From Fictibacillus nanhaiensis (lineage in GTDB: Bacteria > Bacillota > Bacilli > Bacillales > Fictibacillaceae), in NCBI GenBank assembly GCA_016401345.1, contig JAEACG010000006.1:1-64000 (forward strand): a DNA stretch of 64,000 bases, written 5' to 3'. The notes beneath the pieces are model-generated. The model was not told where the DNA came from and did not search any database. It saw only the letters and a program-made list of their open reading frames with translations. A program made the position numbers and the translations under genes. Each line of letters starts with the position of its first letter. The first letter of the stretch is position 1. Below, in pieces: positions 17,210 to 25,504 of this stretch.

Positions 17210-18051
17210 TGAAAGTGATGACGTTTAATATAAGAGTAGATATTCCCGGTCTTCAAGAGAACGCTTGGCGTGATCGGTATAACGGTGTCAGTCAAGTAAT
17301 TAACGCCGAGTCGCCTGCTATTGTTGGCATGCAAGAAGCGAATGAGTCTATGATTCGTGATGTGATGCAGAATCTATCAAGTTATGACTGGACAGGTGAG
17401 CCACGCCGAAAAGGTGATGAAGGGACGCCGATCTTTTATCGGAAAGATCTATTCACATTACTAGATTCCAACACCTTCTGGCTATCTGAAACGCCGAACG
17501 AGGTAGGCAGTATGAGCTGGAATACGAGTTATCCGCGTGTGTGTACGTGGGCTGAGTTCTCGTTTGTTGATGAACCATATACTAGATTCCGAGTATTCAA
17601 CACCCATCTGGATCATATGAGTGAAGAGGCGCGTGTTCAAGGAATCAAGCTCATTGGAGAGATCATTCATAGATTGAACCAGACATCACATCTGCCGTTT
17701 CTGTTGATGGGAGACTTTAATGATGTTCCTAGCAGTGAGACTCTACAGTATTGTGAAGAAGAACTGGAGTTGAAGAATGTTTATTTGGTGATGGAAGAAA
17801 AGAAGGAAGACCGACTAACCTTTCATGATTTTAAAGGAGATGTGCAAGGTGAACCGATAGATTTTATCTTTACATCTCAAGACGTAAAGGCCACTCAATC
17901 CAAGGTTATTAGAACGAAAATGGAACACGGTTACCCCTCTGATCACTATCCCGTAACTGTGGAAATAGAGCTAAAAAATAGGTACAAATATATAAATTTC
18001 AGAAAATTAACAAAAATAGATTGTGAGTTAGAAAAGGATGTGGTAATTTAA
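17209..18051 (+). CDS. Endonuclease/exonuclease/phosphatase (EEP) family hydrolase
   Basis: A 280-residue EEP-fold protein showing the metal and catalytic motifs in order: MTFNIR at 4-9, MQEAN near 43, FNTHLDH near 130, LLMGDFND near 166, and PSDHYPV near 257. This branch contains phosphodiesterases and phosphatases commonly annotated in sugar loci, and sphingomyelinases belong to the same superfamily. No secretion signal is present. It is the last gene of the four-gene operon; its start overlaps the GH3 stop by one base. The substrate may be a phosphorylated product of the pathway, which is inference. Confidence 0.8.
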   Translation: MKVMTFNIRVDIPGLQENAWRDRYNGVSQVINAESPAIVGMQEANESMIRDVMQNLSSYDWTGEPRRKGDEGTPIFYRKDLFTLLDSNTFWLSETPNEVGSMSWNTSYPRVCTWAEFSFVDEPYTRFRVFNTHLDHMSEEARVQGIKLIGEIIHRLNQTSHLPFLLMGDFNDVPSSETLQYCEEELELKNVYLVMEEKKEDRLTFHDFKGDVQGEPIDFIFTSQDVKATQSKVIRTKMEHGYPSDHYPVTVEIELKNRYKYINFRKLTKIDCELEKDVVI

Positions 18052-18060
18052 AATAAAATA

Positions 18061-18070
18061 AAAACGTTTT
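18061..18070. promoter_or_regulatory. LacI-type operator (AAAACGTTTT), site 1
   Basis: A perfect 10-bp palindrome with the central CG typical of LacI/GalR operators, ten bases after the EEP stop and about 180 bases before lacI. The same decamer occurs at 18225 and 19289. Confidence 0.6.
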
Positions 18071-18224
18071 TATATTTCTGTGCAGATTTCAGGTTTTATA
18101 CTTTAAACGCTGAGAAAATACGAAACGGAGGACCAATCAATGACCCTCCCACTATTTTTGAGATTTTTAGAAAACGCTTACATAATAGAATGATAAGTAA
18201 AAACCTCTTTTTTGTATCAGAATA

Positions 18225-18234
18225 AAAACGTTTT
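18225..18234. promoter_or_regulatory. LacI-type operator, site 2, at the lacI start
   Basis: The AAAACGTTTT palindrome ends 16 bases before the lacI ATG and lies next to the ribosome site, a good position for autoregulation. Confidence 0.65.
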
Positions 18235-18250
18235 AAGAAGGAAGAATGCA

Positions 18251-19270
18251 ATGAGAAAAGTAACGATAAAAGATGTGGCAAGGGAAGCAGGCGTATCCAT
18301 TTCAACTGTTTCCAACGCGTTAAACAACGTTGATGTTCTCGTGCCAGCTACAAAAGCACACGTGTTGGAGGTAGCGGAACGATTGAATTATATTCCCAAC
18401 CTTAACGGTAAGCTCTTGAAAGCAAGTGAGAGCAAGATGCTTGGGTTCTTTACAACAAGTGTCAGCGGTCCTTACTTTTATGTGTTGGTCGAAGCGATGG
18501 CTCGTCACTGCGAAAAGTTAGGATATGGCTTAAACATCGTGGTCGCAAAAGATAAACGCGTGATCTTGAGCAATATCTTAGGACAGCGTCTCGATGGTGT
18601 GATTATTTTTGAAGAGCTATTGATTGATGACAAAGATGTGTCTGTGATGGAAAAGGCACAAGTGAAAGCTGTCTTTCTAGATCGCGTATTACAGAACAAT
18701 ACGATGGGAAGTGTCATCTTTGATTCTTATGTAGCGGGGTATGACGCAGCCAAATATCTAATCAGTCTAGGTCACAAGAAGATCGCCTATATTTCAGGTG
18801 TAGACACGATGTATGACAGTGTTCAGCGCAGAGAAGGATATCTCGCTGCACTCAACGAACACAATCTCCCATTTGATGAAAGCTACATCCTACAAGGTTT
18901 CTTTGAAGAAGAAGGTACATATAACGCCGTAAAATCCTTTATCAAATTGCATCCTGAAAAGTTACCAGATGCTTTCTTAGCAGGAAATGACGTGAGTGCG
19001 ATCGGTTGTATAAAAGCGCTAAAATCAGAAGGCTATCAGATTCCAGAAGACATTAGCGTAATGGGCTTCGATGATATCAATCTCGCCGAATACTTCTCGC
19101 CACCACTAACAACAGTTAAGAACCAGATCGCAAGACAAGGCATTTTAGCAGTAGATCATCTCGTGAAGTTGATCCAACAAAAAGAAAAAGGCATGATTCA
19201 AAAGCTAAAAGGCGAAATCATCGTCCGACGCTCCAGCAATCTAAAAGTAGAACAGATGGTAGGAAGATAA
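18251..19270 (+). CDS. LacI-family transcriptional regulator
   Basis: 340 residues. ATG 18251 is chosen because AAGAAGGAAG lies just upstream and the protein then begins directly with the helix-turn-helix MRKVTIKDVAREAGVSISTV, as LacI proteins do. The rest is a periplasmic-binding-like effector domain (LGFFTTSVSGPYFYVLVEAM near 63, GNDVSAIGCIKAL near 255, and the MGFDDINLAEY signature near 280). Three AAAACGTTTT palindromes surround the gene, so it probably represses itself and the downstream transporter genes. The inducer is unknown, most likely a sugar of this pathway. Confidence 0.9.
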   Translation: MRKVTIKDVAREAGVSISTVSNALNNVDVLVPATKAHVLEVAERLNYIPNLNGKLLKASESKMLGFFTTSVSGPYFYVLVEAMARHCEKLGYGLNIVVAKDKRVILSNILGQRLDGVIIFEELLIDDKDVSVMEKAQVKAVFLDRVLQNNTMGSVIFDSYVAGYDAAKYLISLGHKKIAYISGVDTMYDSVQRREGYLAALNEHNLPFDESYILQGFFEEEGTYNAVKSFIKLHPEKLPDAFLAGNDVSAIGCIKALKSEGYQIPEDISVMGFDDINLAEYFSPPLTTVKNQIARQGILAVDHLVKLIQQKEKGMIQKLKGEIIVRRSSNLKVEQMVGR

Positions 19271-19288
19271 TTTTTTTACCCTCTAATA

Positions 19289-19298
19289 AAAACGTTTT
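19289..19298. promoter_or_regulatory. LacI-type operator, site 3, before the transporter genes
   Basis: An AAAACGTTTT palindrome 19 bases after the lacI stop and upstream of repeat copy 1 and the ABC permease genes. This suggests LacI control of transport. Confidence 0.6.
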
Positions 19299-19347
19299 TT
19301 TAGGTATTTTCTAAGATTTGTTTCATTTTACATACACCGTAGAATAG

Positions 19348-19473
19348 TTGATTGGAGTGTAAGGTGGGAGACTCCTGCGGGACAAGCGGTCTGGTGAGAC
19401 ACTTAATGGCGCGAAGCGGCAAGTGGCTCACCGTCTGCCCCGCGGAAAGCGAGCACCTGAAACGGAAATCAAC
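19348..19473 (+). repeat. Bacillaceae ~126-bp structured repeat, copy 1
   Basis: The element begins GTTGATTGGAGTGTAAGG and ends AACGGAAATCAAC, so the ends GTTGATT / AATCAAC are inverted repeats. Inside, GGTGAG pairs with CTCACC around a stem CACTT / AAGTG. Two further copies lie at 21462 and 23331 with base changes that preserve this pairing. A spurious reading frame runs through it. The family is familiar from many Bacillaceae genomes; its function is not known to me. Confidence 0.85.
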
Positions 19474-19529
19474 GACTTTCAAAGTTCAACAAAGCGTATA
19501 CAAAAATGAGCAAGGGAGTGAGATGAATT

Positions 19530-20507
19530 GTGAAGGTTACGGTTATGGGGAAGAACAACGTTGAAATAAAAGAAAAAAAGCCACTAAGACCAAGATTCAA
19601 ACGGTTTTTCAAAGACTTTAAAAACCAATGGGAACTGCAATCCATGATTATCCCAGGTCTCATATTCATGATTATCTTCAGCTACATCCCAATGTATGGA
19701 CTTTTAATTGCATTCAAACAATACACAGCGCTCGACACCTTTTCCACCGCTCCTTGGGTTGGGTTAAAGAATTTCCAAATCATCATGACAGACAAGTTCT
19801 TCTGGGAAGCGATGGTCAACACGGTGGCCATCAGTTTAATGAAGCTGGCGATTGGATTCATCGCACCAATAATATTAGCGATCATGATTTATGAGCTGCA
19901 TGATGGACCAATCAAACGCTTTATGCAGACGATCTCGTATCTGCCTCACTTTCTATCGTGGATCGTACTAGGTGGAATGCTGATCACTTGGTTTTCAACG
20001 ACCGGATTATTGAATCAAACGTTGATGGCTGTCGGACTCATGGATAATCCGCAAAACTATTTACTCGATGCAGGGAAGTATTGGTGGATCGCCACACTGT
20101 CTGACATCTGGAAAGAAGTCGGCTGGGGAACGATTCTGTATCTCGCTGTTATGTCGAAGATTGATCCCACTTATTATGAAGCAGCAAAAATTGATGGCGC
20201 TAGCCGCTTAAAGCAGATCTGGCACATCACCATTCCTTCAATGAAATACATCATCAACCTGAACTTGATTCTGGCGGTGAGCGGAATCTTCGGATCGAAC
20301 TTTGATCAGACGTTAGTGCTTATGAATACGCAGAATCAGGAAAAAGCAGAAGTACTTAGTACGTACGTGTATCGAATCGGTATGACGCAAGGGGATTTCT
20401 CTTATGCAACAGCCGTAGGACTTGGGATGTCGATCGTGTCGCTTATCCTTTTAGTCGGTGCACATAAAGTCACGAAAAGATTAAACGAAGGACAATCGGT
20501 ACTGTAG
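19530..20507 (+). CDS. Carbohydrate ABC transporter permease 1 (LplB type)
   Basis: A 325-residue inner-membrane permease with six membrane segments after a basic cytoplasmic start. The EAA loop reads YEAAKIDGASRLKQIWHITIP near residue 215, the site that docks the ATPase. The GTG start at 19530 has AAGGGAGTGAG upstream; the ATG at 19545 is an alternative. It pairs with the next permease and the solute-binding lipoprotein at 21651. No ATPase gene is nearby, as usual for Lpl/Ytc-type importers that share an MsmX-like ATPase. Confidence 0.88.
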   Translation: MKVTVMGKNNVEIKEKKPLRPRFKRFFKDFKNQWELQSMIIPGLIFMIIFSYIPMYGLLIAFKQYTALDTFSTAPWVGLKNFQIIMTDKFFWEAMVNTVAISLMKLAIGFIAPIILAIMIYELHDGPIKRFMQTISYLPHFLSWIVLGGMLITWFSTTGLLNQTLMAVGLMDNPQNYLLDAGKYWWIATLSDIWKEVGWGTILYLAVMSKIDPTYYEAAKIDGASRLKQIWHITIPSMKYIINLNLILAVSGIFGSNFDQTLVLMNTQNQEKAEVLSTYVYRIGMTQGDFSYATAVGLGMSIVSLILLVGAHKVTKRLNEGQSVL

Positions 20508-20521
20508 AGAGGAGGGCATTC

Positions 20522-21409
20522 ATGGCAGGAAAAGTAGTTAAAGGAGATCTAGATAGCCGGATTTTTAACTTTATCAATATGTCACTGCTTATTATTTTTA
20601 CTTTTATCATTATTATTCCGATCTGGAACGTTATCGTTTCTTCATTCAGTTCTGGAAGATCGCTAGCAGAGGGCGGATTTGTGTTTTGGCCGCAAGAGTT
20701 CTCGATGGAAAACTATCGAGCCGTGTTTAGAGATGAGACGATTTGGCAGGCATTCTTTATCTCTGTTGCAAAGACCGTTATTGGCGCGAGTACACATGTC
20801 CTGTTTTGCGCAATGGTCGCTTATGCCTACAGCAAACAAAACTTAAGAGGACGCAAGCTTTACTCGGCACTCGGTATCATCACCCTGTTCTTTAGCGGAG
20901 GCATGATCCCGACGTATCTACTTATTAAATCACTAGGATTGTTAAACAGCTTTTGGGTGTATATCATTCCGGCATTATTCAGCTTTTTTGATGTTATTAT
21001 CTTGATGAACTTTTTTAGAAATGTTCCTAAGTCACTAGAGGACTCAGCTAAGATCGATGGCGCAGGGGATTGGAGAATCTTCTGGAGCATCTATCTTCCA
21101 TTGTCCAAACCAGCACTAGCAACGATCGCTCTCTTTAACGGAGTGGGTCAGTGGAACGATTTTATCACGACAAAATTGTACATAACAGATCAAGCGCTTT
21201 ATCCGTTACAGATGAAAATCTATGAAATCATTGTTCAGTCTCAAACCAATACGATGCAAAATATCGGCGGCTCAGTCGTCATCGAAACAACCGCAAGAGG
21301 TGTGCAACTCGCCACAATTGTCATCACCACCTTACCGATCATCCTTATCTATCCACTCCTACAGAGGCATTTCATATCAGGAATGATGCTTGGAGCGGTG
21401 AAAGAATAG
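20522..21409 (+). CDS. Carbohydrate ABC transporter permease 2 (LplC/YtcP type)
   Basis: A 295-residue permease, the second half of the CUT1 translocation channel. It starts with a hydrophobic helix (LLIIFTFIIIIPIWNVIVSS), has six predicted spans, and carries the EAA loop EDSAKIDGAGDWRIFW near 175. The ending SGMMLGAVKE is typical of this subfamily. It lies 14 bases after permease 1 with GAGAGGAGGG before the ATG, so both are translated from one message. Confidence 0.9.
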   Translation: MAGKVVKGDLDSRIFNFINMSLLIIFTFIIIIPIWNVIVSSFSSGRSLAEGGFVFWPQEFSMENYRAVFRDETIWQAFFISVAKTVIGASTHVLFCAMVAYAYSKQNLRGRKLYSALGIITLFFSGGMIPTYLLIKSLGLLNSFWVYIIPALFSFFDVIILMNFFRNVPKSLEDSAKIDGAGDWRIFWSIYLPLSKPALATIALFNGVGQWNDFITTKLYITDQALYPLQMKIYEIIVQSQTNTMQNIGGSVVIETTARGVQLATIVITTLPIILIYPLLQRHFISGMMLGAVKE

Positions 21410-21461
21410 TAGGCTTGAAATTTTTATGCTTATAAAATACTTTCAAAAACATCATTGATTT

Positions 21462-21588
21462 TGATTGGAGTGTAAGGTGCGAGACTCCTGGGGGATCAGT
21501 GTGACAGGTGAGACACCTAATGGCGCAAAGCGTCGAGGTGGCTCACCGCACACCCCCCGGAAAGCGAAGCACCTGAAACGGAGATCAA
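21462..21588 (+). repeat. Bacillaceae ~126-bp structured repeat, copy 2
   Basis: Same family as 19348-19473. The inner stem is CACCT / AGGTG where copy 1 has CACTT / AAGTG, a compensatory change. It sits between the permease and solute-binding genes, just before a cre box. Confidence 0.85.
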
Positions 21589-21609
21589 GGACTTCCATAA
21601 CTACTTTTT

Positions 21610-21623
21610 GAAAGCGTTAACAG
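21610..21623. promoter_or_regulatory. CcpA catabolite-responsive element (cre)
   Basis: TGAAAGCGTTAACA matches the Bacillus cre consensus TGWAANCGNTNWCA at all positions. It lies 27 bases before the ATG of the solute-binding lipoprotein, so CcpA bound there would block transcription of the uptake genes when glucose is present. Confidence 0.75.
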
Positions 21624-21650
21624 TTTTTTAAACCAAAGGAGGAAGAAGAA

Positions 21651-23255
21651 ATGAAGACCATCAAATCTATGTTTGGCAAAGGTTTAGTGTTGTTGTTAGC
21701 GATTTTTATGGTATTAACAGGCTGTTCCAGTGATTCTGAAACAGAGAGTGCAGGATTAAAAAAGCCAGACTACAAAGTGGATAAAGAGACACCTGCTTGG
21801 AAGCTAGATAAGCGAGATGAAACGACTACGTTAACATGGTACGTAAACGCCGATTGGTGGAATGCTGATTTCGGTAACGACTTCGTCACAAAGCAGATCA
21901 AGAAAGACTTAAACATCGATGTAAAGTTCATCACGGGTGATGATACGAAGTTGAACGCACTATTCTCTGGTGGAGACATCCCGGACATCATCTCCCTTTT
22001 TGATGCCAACTCTCCTATCGCAAAAAAAGCGAACACATGGGCATTGCCATTAAACGAATTAGCAGATACGTATGATCCGTATTTTCATAAAGTAGCAGTA
22101 AAAGATACGTTAAAATGGCACGAACTGAAAGATGGAAAAACATATGGTTATGCTAACTTCTCCAACACACAAGCAGACTACGATAAAGGCGTCATCCCAG
22201 CAACAACAGCATTTGTTATTCGTAAAGATGTGTATGAAGCGATCGGAAAACCAGAGATGAAAACACGAGAACAATTCCAAAGCGCGATGACAAAAATCAA
22301 GGAACAATATCCGAAATTGATTCCTTTTGGACCGAGTGAAGCGTTTGGTGAAGTGCTGCAAGATTATATCGGCGTTCCGCTTGAAACAAAGGACGGAAAG
22401 TTCTACAACCGTAATCTGGATAAAGATTACCTAACTTGGTTAGAAACGTTTAACGGCGTGTATCAAAAAGGCGGCATCAGTGATGATAGCTTTGCCGACG
22501 ACAGCACGGCGATGGAAGAAAAGATTAAAGCAGGTAAATATGCATCCATGCTGATCAGTGGCATTCCACAAAAAGGTGGCGCGCTGCAAAGCTTTAAGAC
22601 TAACAACCCTGGAAGTGAATACATCGCAGTAGATGGACCGGAAAGCACAGTTGGTAACGCACCAACTCTAAATCAGTCGGGAATTACAGGCTGGATGATG
22701 AACTATATTACGAAAAAGAGTAAAGACCCAGCAAAAGCAACTCAGTTGTTTACGTACCTGTTGAGCGAGAAAGGGCAAACGCTCGTAACGTACGGAATTG
22801 AAGGCGAAACGTACACAGTGAACGCAGACGGAAAATACGAGTACAAGCCAGAAATCAAAGAAATGCGCACGAAGAATCCTGATCAATACAAAAAAGAATA
22901 CCGTTTCGGAGAGTTCTTCTTCTTCGGACATGACAAATACAACCTGCTGAGCGATGACTCAACGATCGAAGCAACCAAACAGATGGCAGAATGGGGCAAA
23001 GGAAAGCTCGTGCCACACTTCGTACTAGAAGGAACAAACCCTGATCAAGGAACACCAGAAGCACGCTCATTCAGTGCCATCGACACTGAGTGGCAAAAAA
23101 CAGTCGTAAGCATGGTTCGAGCAAAGAGTGACAAACAGTTCGACAAAGAGCTTAAGAGCTACGAAAAGTTCCTAGACGAAAACAACTGGGATAAAATCAC
23201 AGACATCAAAACTAAGAAAATGGAACAAAACCGCGAGAAGTTGGGGATGAAATAA
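21651..23255 (+). CDS. Extracellular sugar-binding lipoprotein (LplA type)
   Basis: 534 residues with a signal peptide and lipobox LTGC at about 22-25, anchoring it outside the membrane. The length of ~530 and the TWYVNADWWNADFG opening of the mature domain fit the large LplA/YtcQ-type binding proteins of CUT1 importers, which bind oligosaccharides. GGAGGAAGAAG precedes the ATG, and a cre box and a ~126-bp repeat lie upstream. It should deliver substrate to the two permeases just before it. The ligand is unknown; the neighbouring GH30, GH3 and GH4 enzymes suggest a glycoside or oligosaccharide. Confidence 0.88.
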   Translation: MKTIKSMFGKGLVLLLAIFMVLTGCSSDSETESAGLKKPDYKVDKETPAWKLDKRDETTTLTWYVNADWWNADFGNDFVTKQIKKDLNIDVKFITGDDTKLNALFSGGDIPDIISLFDANSPIAKKANTWALPLNELADTYDPYFHKVAVKDTLKWHELKDGKTYGYANFSNTQADYDKGVIPATTAFVIRKDVYEAIGKPEMKTREQFQSAMTKIKEQYPKLIPFGPSEAFGEVLQDYIGVPLETKDGKFYNRNLDKDYLTWLETFNGVYQKGGISDDSFADDSTAMEEKIKAGKYASMLISGIPQKGGALQSFKTNNPGSEYIAVDGPESTVGNAPTLNQSGITGWMMNYITKKSKDPAKATQLFTYLLSEKGQTLVTYGIEGETYTVNADGKYEYKPEIKEMRTKNPDQYKKEYRFGEFFFFGHDKYNLLSDDSTIEATKQMAEWGKGKLVPHFVLEGTNPDQGTPEARSFSAIDTEWQKTVVSMVRAKSDKQFDKELKSYEKFLDENNWDKITDIKTKKMEQNREKLGMK

Positions 23256-23330
23256 ACTGCGGTAGGCTTGTTACAGTCGTTTCTATGGAAGTAGTTTGAT
23301 TTAAAGAATTTTTCTTTTCATCACTGACAA

Positions 23331-23458
23331 GTTGATTGGAGTGTAGGGTGCGAGACTCCTTGGGGATCAGCGGGACAGGTGAGACTCTTAACAGCGCATA
23401 GCGCTAAGAGGCTCACCGCACGCCCCCAGGAAAGCGAGCACCTGAAACGGAAATCAAC
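23331..23458 (+). repeat. Bacillaceae ~126-bp structured repeat, copy 3
   Basis: It begins GTTGATTGGAGTGTAGGG and ends ACGGAAATCAAC. The inner stem is CTCTTA / TAAGAG, different from both other copies but still paired. It lies between the solute-binding and YesL-like genes. Confidence 0.85.
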
Positions 23459-23512
23459 CACATTCAAGACAGCAAAGCTTAGCTCTAAAAGCTCTAAAAG
23501 GGGGAATCAAAC

Positions 23513-24139
23513 ATGCAAAAAATCTTTCATATAGAAGGCAAAATCTTCACAACGCTAGCCAGAATCTTCGACCTCCTCGTACTAAACGTGCTGTTCATCA
23601 TGAGCTGTCTACCCATCATCACAATCGGCGCAGCACTTACAGCCATGTACACCACAACCTTCAAGATGGTCAAAAACGAAGAAACCAGCATAGCCATTGA
23701 CTTCTCGAACGGATTCAAACGCAACTTTAAACAAAGCACGACAATCTGGCTTGCCCTTCTCGCAACAGCGGTCACTTTCTTATTCGCTGCTCAATTTTTA
23801 ATGGGAAAAGGCTCTGCTATCCTCTTCCCACTGCTGTTTGTAGTCACGGTTTCGTTGCTTTCGTTTTTATACGTTTTCCCCCTACTTGCTAAGTTTGAGA
23901 ACCGTAGTTTTCAGATCGTAAAGAATGCTATTTTCATAAGCTTTCATTCGATGGCTTATTCCATTCTACTGTTTGCGATCACGCTATTGTGTCTAGGGCT
24001 GATCCCTATCTTTTTGCCACAATTAATCGTTCTTTGGCTGTTCTTAGGATTCTCTCTATCAGCCTATGTAAAATCGTTTTTGCTTGAACGACTATTTAAC
24101 AACTATGCTTCCATAAAGGAAGAAAAGGAGATTGCATGA
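23513..24139 (+). CDS. DUF624 (YesL-like) membrane protein
   Basis: A 208-residue integral membrane protein with about five spans. It contains the DUF624 pattern: LNVLFIMSCLPIITIGAALTA near 25, then TFKMVKNEE. YesL-type genes accompany Lpl/Yes sugar importers in bacilli and paenibacilli, but their biochemical role is not established. The stop overlaps the start of the first GH30 gene (ATGA), so the two are translationally coupled. Confidence 0.85.
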   Translation: MQKIFHIEGKIFTTLARIFDLLVLNVLFIMSCLPIITIGAALTAMYTTTFKMVKNEETSIAIDFSNGFKRNFKQSTTIWLALLATAVTFLFAAQFLMGKGSAILFPLLFVVTVSLLSFLYVFPLLAKFENRSFQIVKNAIFISFHSMAYSILLFAITLLCLGLIPIFLPQLIVLWLFLGFSLSAYVKSFLLERLFNNYASIKEEKEIA

Positions 24140-25479
24140 AAAACCTAACCATCTATCAATCTACTGGAGAACATGATTTGTTTGTTCAAAAAGAAATCGA
24201 AGACATACGTGTGGATAAACTCCCCTCAGATCCTACGGTGACCGTCACTGTGAATACAGAAGAAACCTTTCAAGAGATCGACGGATTTGGTGCTTCATTT
24301 ACTGATTCGGCAGCTTATCTCATTCATCAAATTTTAGATGAGAACGACCGATCAGATCTTATGGAAAAGCTGTTTCACCCAGAGAAAGGAATCGGACTCT
24401 CTGTGCTGCGTAATCCAATGGGGTCTTCCGATTATGCGCGTGAGATGTATAGCTATAACGACCTTCCAGACGGGGATACAGACTTTTCACAGTCACACTT
24501 TTCCATCGCACATGACTTAGATGACATCGTTCCCCTTGTTCAAAAGGCGCTGCAGTTAAATCCATCGATTAAACTAATGGCATCTCCATGGAGTGCGCCT
24601 GCTTGGATGAAGACGAGCAATTCGATGATTGGCGGCGAGCTGAAGGAAGAATGCTACAGCGTATATGCCGATTACTTCGTAAACTATATTAAAGCGTACG
24701 GCAAAGAAGGTCTTCCCATCTATGCGATCACGTCGCAAAACGAGCCTCTTTTTGTGCCGGGGCATTATCCGGGCATGCTCATGACCGCAGAGCGACAGGC
24801 TGATTTTATAAAAAACTACCTAAAACCGCGGTTCATTGAGAACAGGCTGGATACAAAGATTCTTTGTTATGACCATAACTGGGATCGTCCGGATTATCCA
24901 TTGCATGTGATCGATGATGTGGGAGATGCGGTAGATGGCGTCGCGTGGCATTGGTATGGCGGTCGTCCGGTTGCTCAGCATCAAGTACATAAAGTCTATC
25001 CGGAAAAAGAAGTGCATTTTACAGAAGGATCTGGTGGAGAGTGGATTCCAGCGTTTGAACCCGCGTTCTCAAACGTTATGCGTACGGGAATCGAGATCAT
25101 GCGTAACGATTCAAAGTCCTTTGTCCTCTGGAACATGGCATTAGATGAAGAGAACGGACCGTCTGTTCCAGGCTTCGGACAGAGTACATGCCGCGGTGTC
25201 GTAACGGTCGAACAGAAAACGAAAAAGCTTACCTATACACTCGACTACTATGCCCTCGCGCACTTTAGCAAGTTTGTTCAGCCGAAAGCCGTAAGAATCG
25301 GATCTACAAGTACAGAAGATATCCGAACAGTCTCTTTTAAAAATACAGATGACTCAATCGTGACCGTTCTTTTTAACGATAGTGAGGAAGAACAATCCAT
25401 TGAGCTTAAGCAGGATAACGATGAAATCCTCCACTTTACACTAGGTTCAAAATACGCGATGACACTATTTACAAAATGA
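24136..25479 (+). CDS. Glycoside hydrolase family 30, enzyme 1
   Basis: 447 residues. GH30 signs: the opening IDGFGASFTDSAA near 48, the acid/base region TSQNEP (Glu203) and the nucleophile region HFTEGSGG (Glu297), followed by a small beta domain. Family members cleave beta-glucosylceramide, beta-1,6-glucan, beta-xylosides or beta-fucosides. There is no signal peptide, so the substrate must be imported first. It is paired with a second, clearly different GH30 gene 25 bases downstream, hinting at consecutive cuts on one substrate. Confidence 0.88.
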   Translation: MKNLTIYQSTGEHDLFVQKEIEDIRVDKLPSDPTVTVTVNTEETFQEIDGFGASFTDSAAYLIHQILDENDRSDLMEKLFHPEKGIGLSVLRNPMGSSDYAREMYSYNDLPDGDTDFSQSHFSIAHDLDDIVPLVQKALQLNPSIKLMASPWSAPAWMKTSNSMIGGELKEECYSVYADYFVNYIKAYGKEGLPIYAITSQNEPLFVPGHYPGMLMTAERQADFIKNYLKPRFIENRLDTKILCYDHNWDRPDYPLHVIDDVGDAVDGVAWHWYGGRPVAQHQVHKVYPEKEVHFTEGSGGEWIPAFEPAFSNVMRTGIEIMRNDSKSFVLWNMALDEENGPSVPGFGQSTCRGVVTVEQKTKKLTYTLDYYALAHFSKFVQPKAVRIGSTSTEDIRTVSFKNTDDSIVTVLFNDSEEEQSIELKQDNDEILHFTLGSKYAMTLFTK

Positions 25480-25504
25480 TTTTCTACAGAAGGAGAACAC
25501 AAAC

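Noticed and set aside
19352-19564. Open frame of 70 codons across the first ~126-bp repeat
   Set aside because: It lies inside the repeat, and comparable frames are not preserved in the other two copies; base changes follow stem pairing, not codons.
19348-23458. The ~126-bp repeats as insertion sequences
   Set aside because: No transposase and no obvious target duplications; internal pairing is conserved instead. A non-autonomous mobile origin remains possible.
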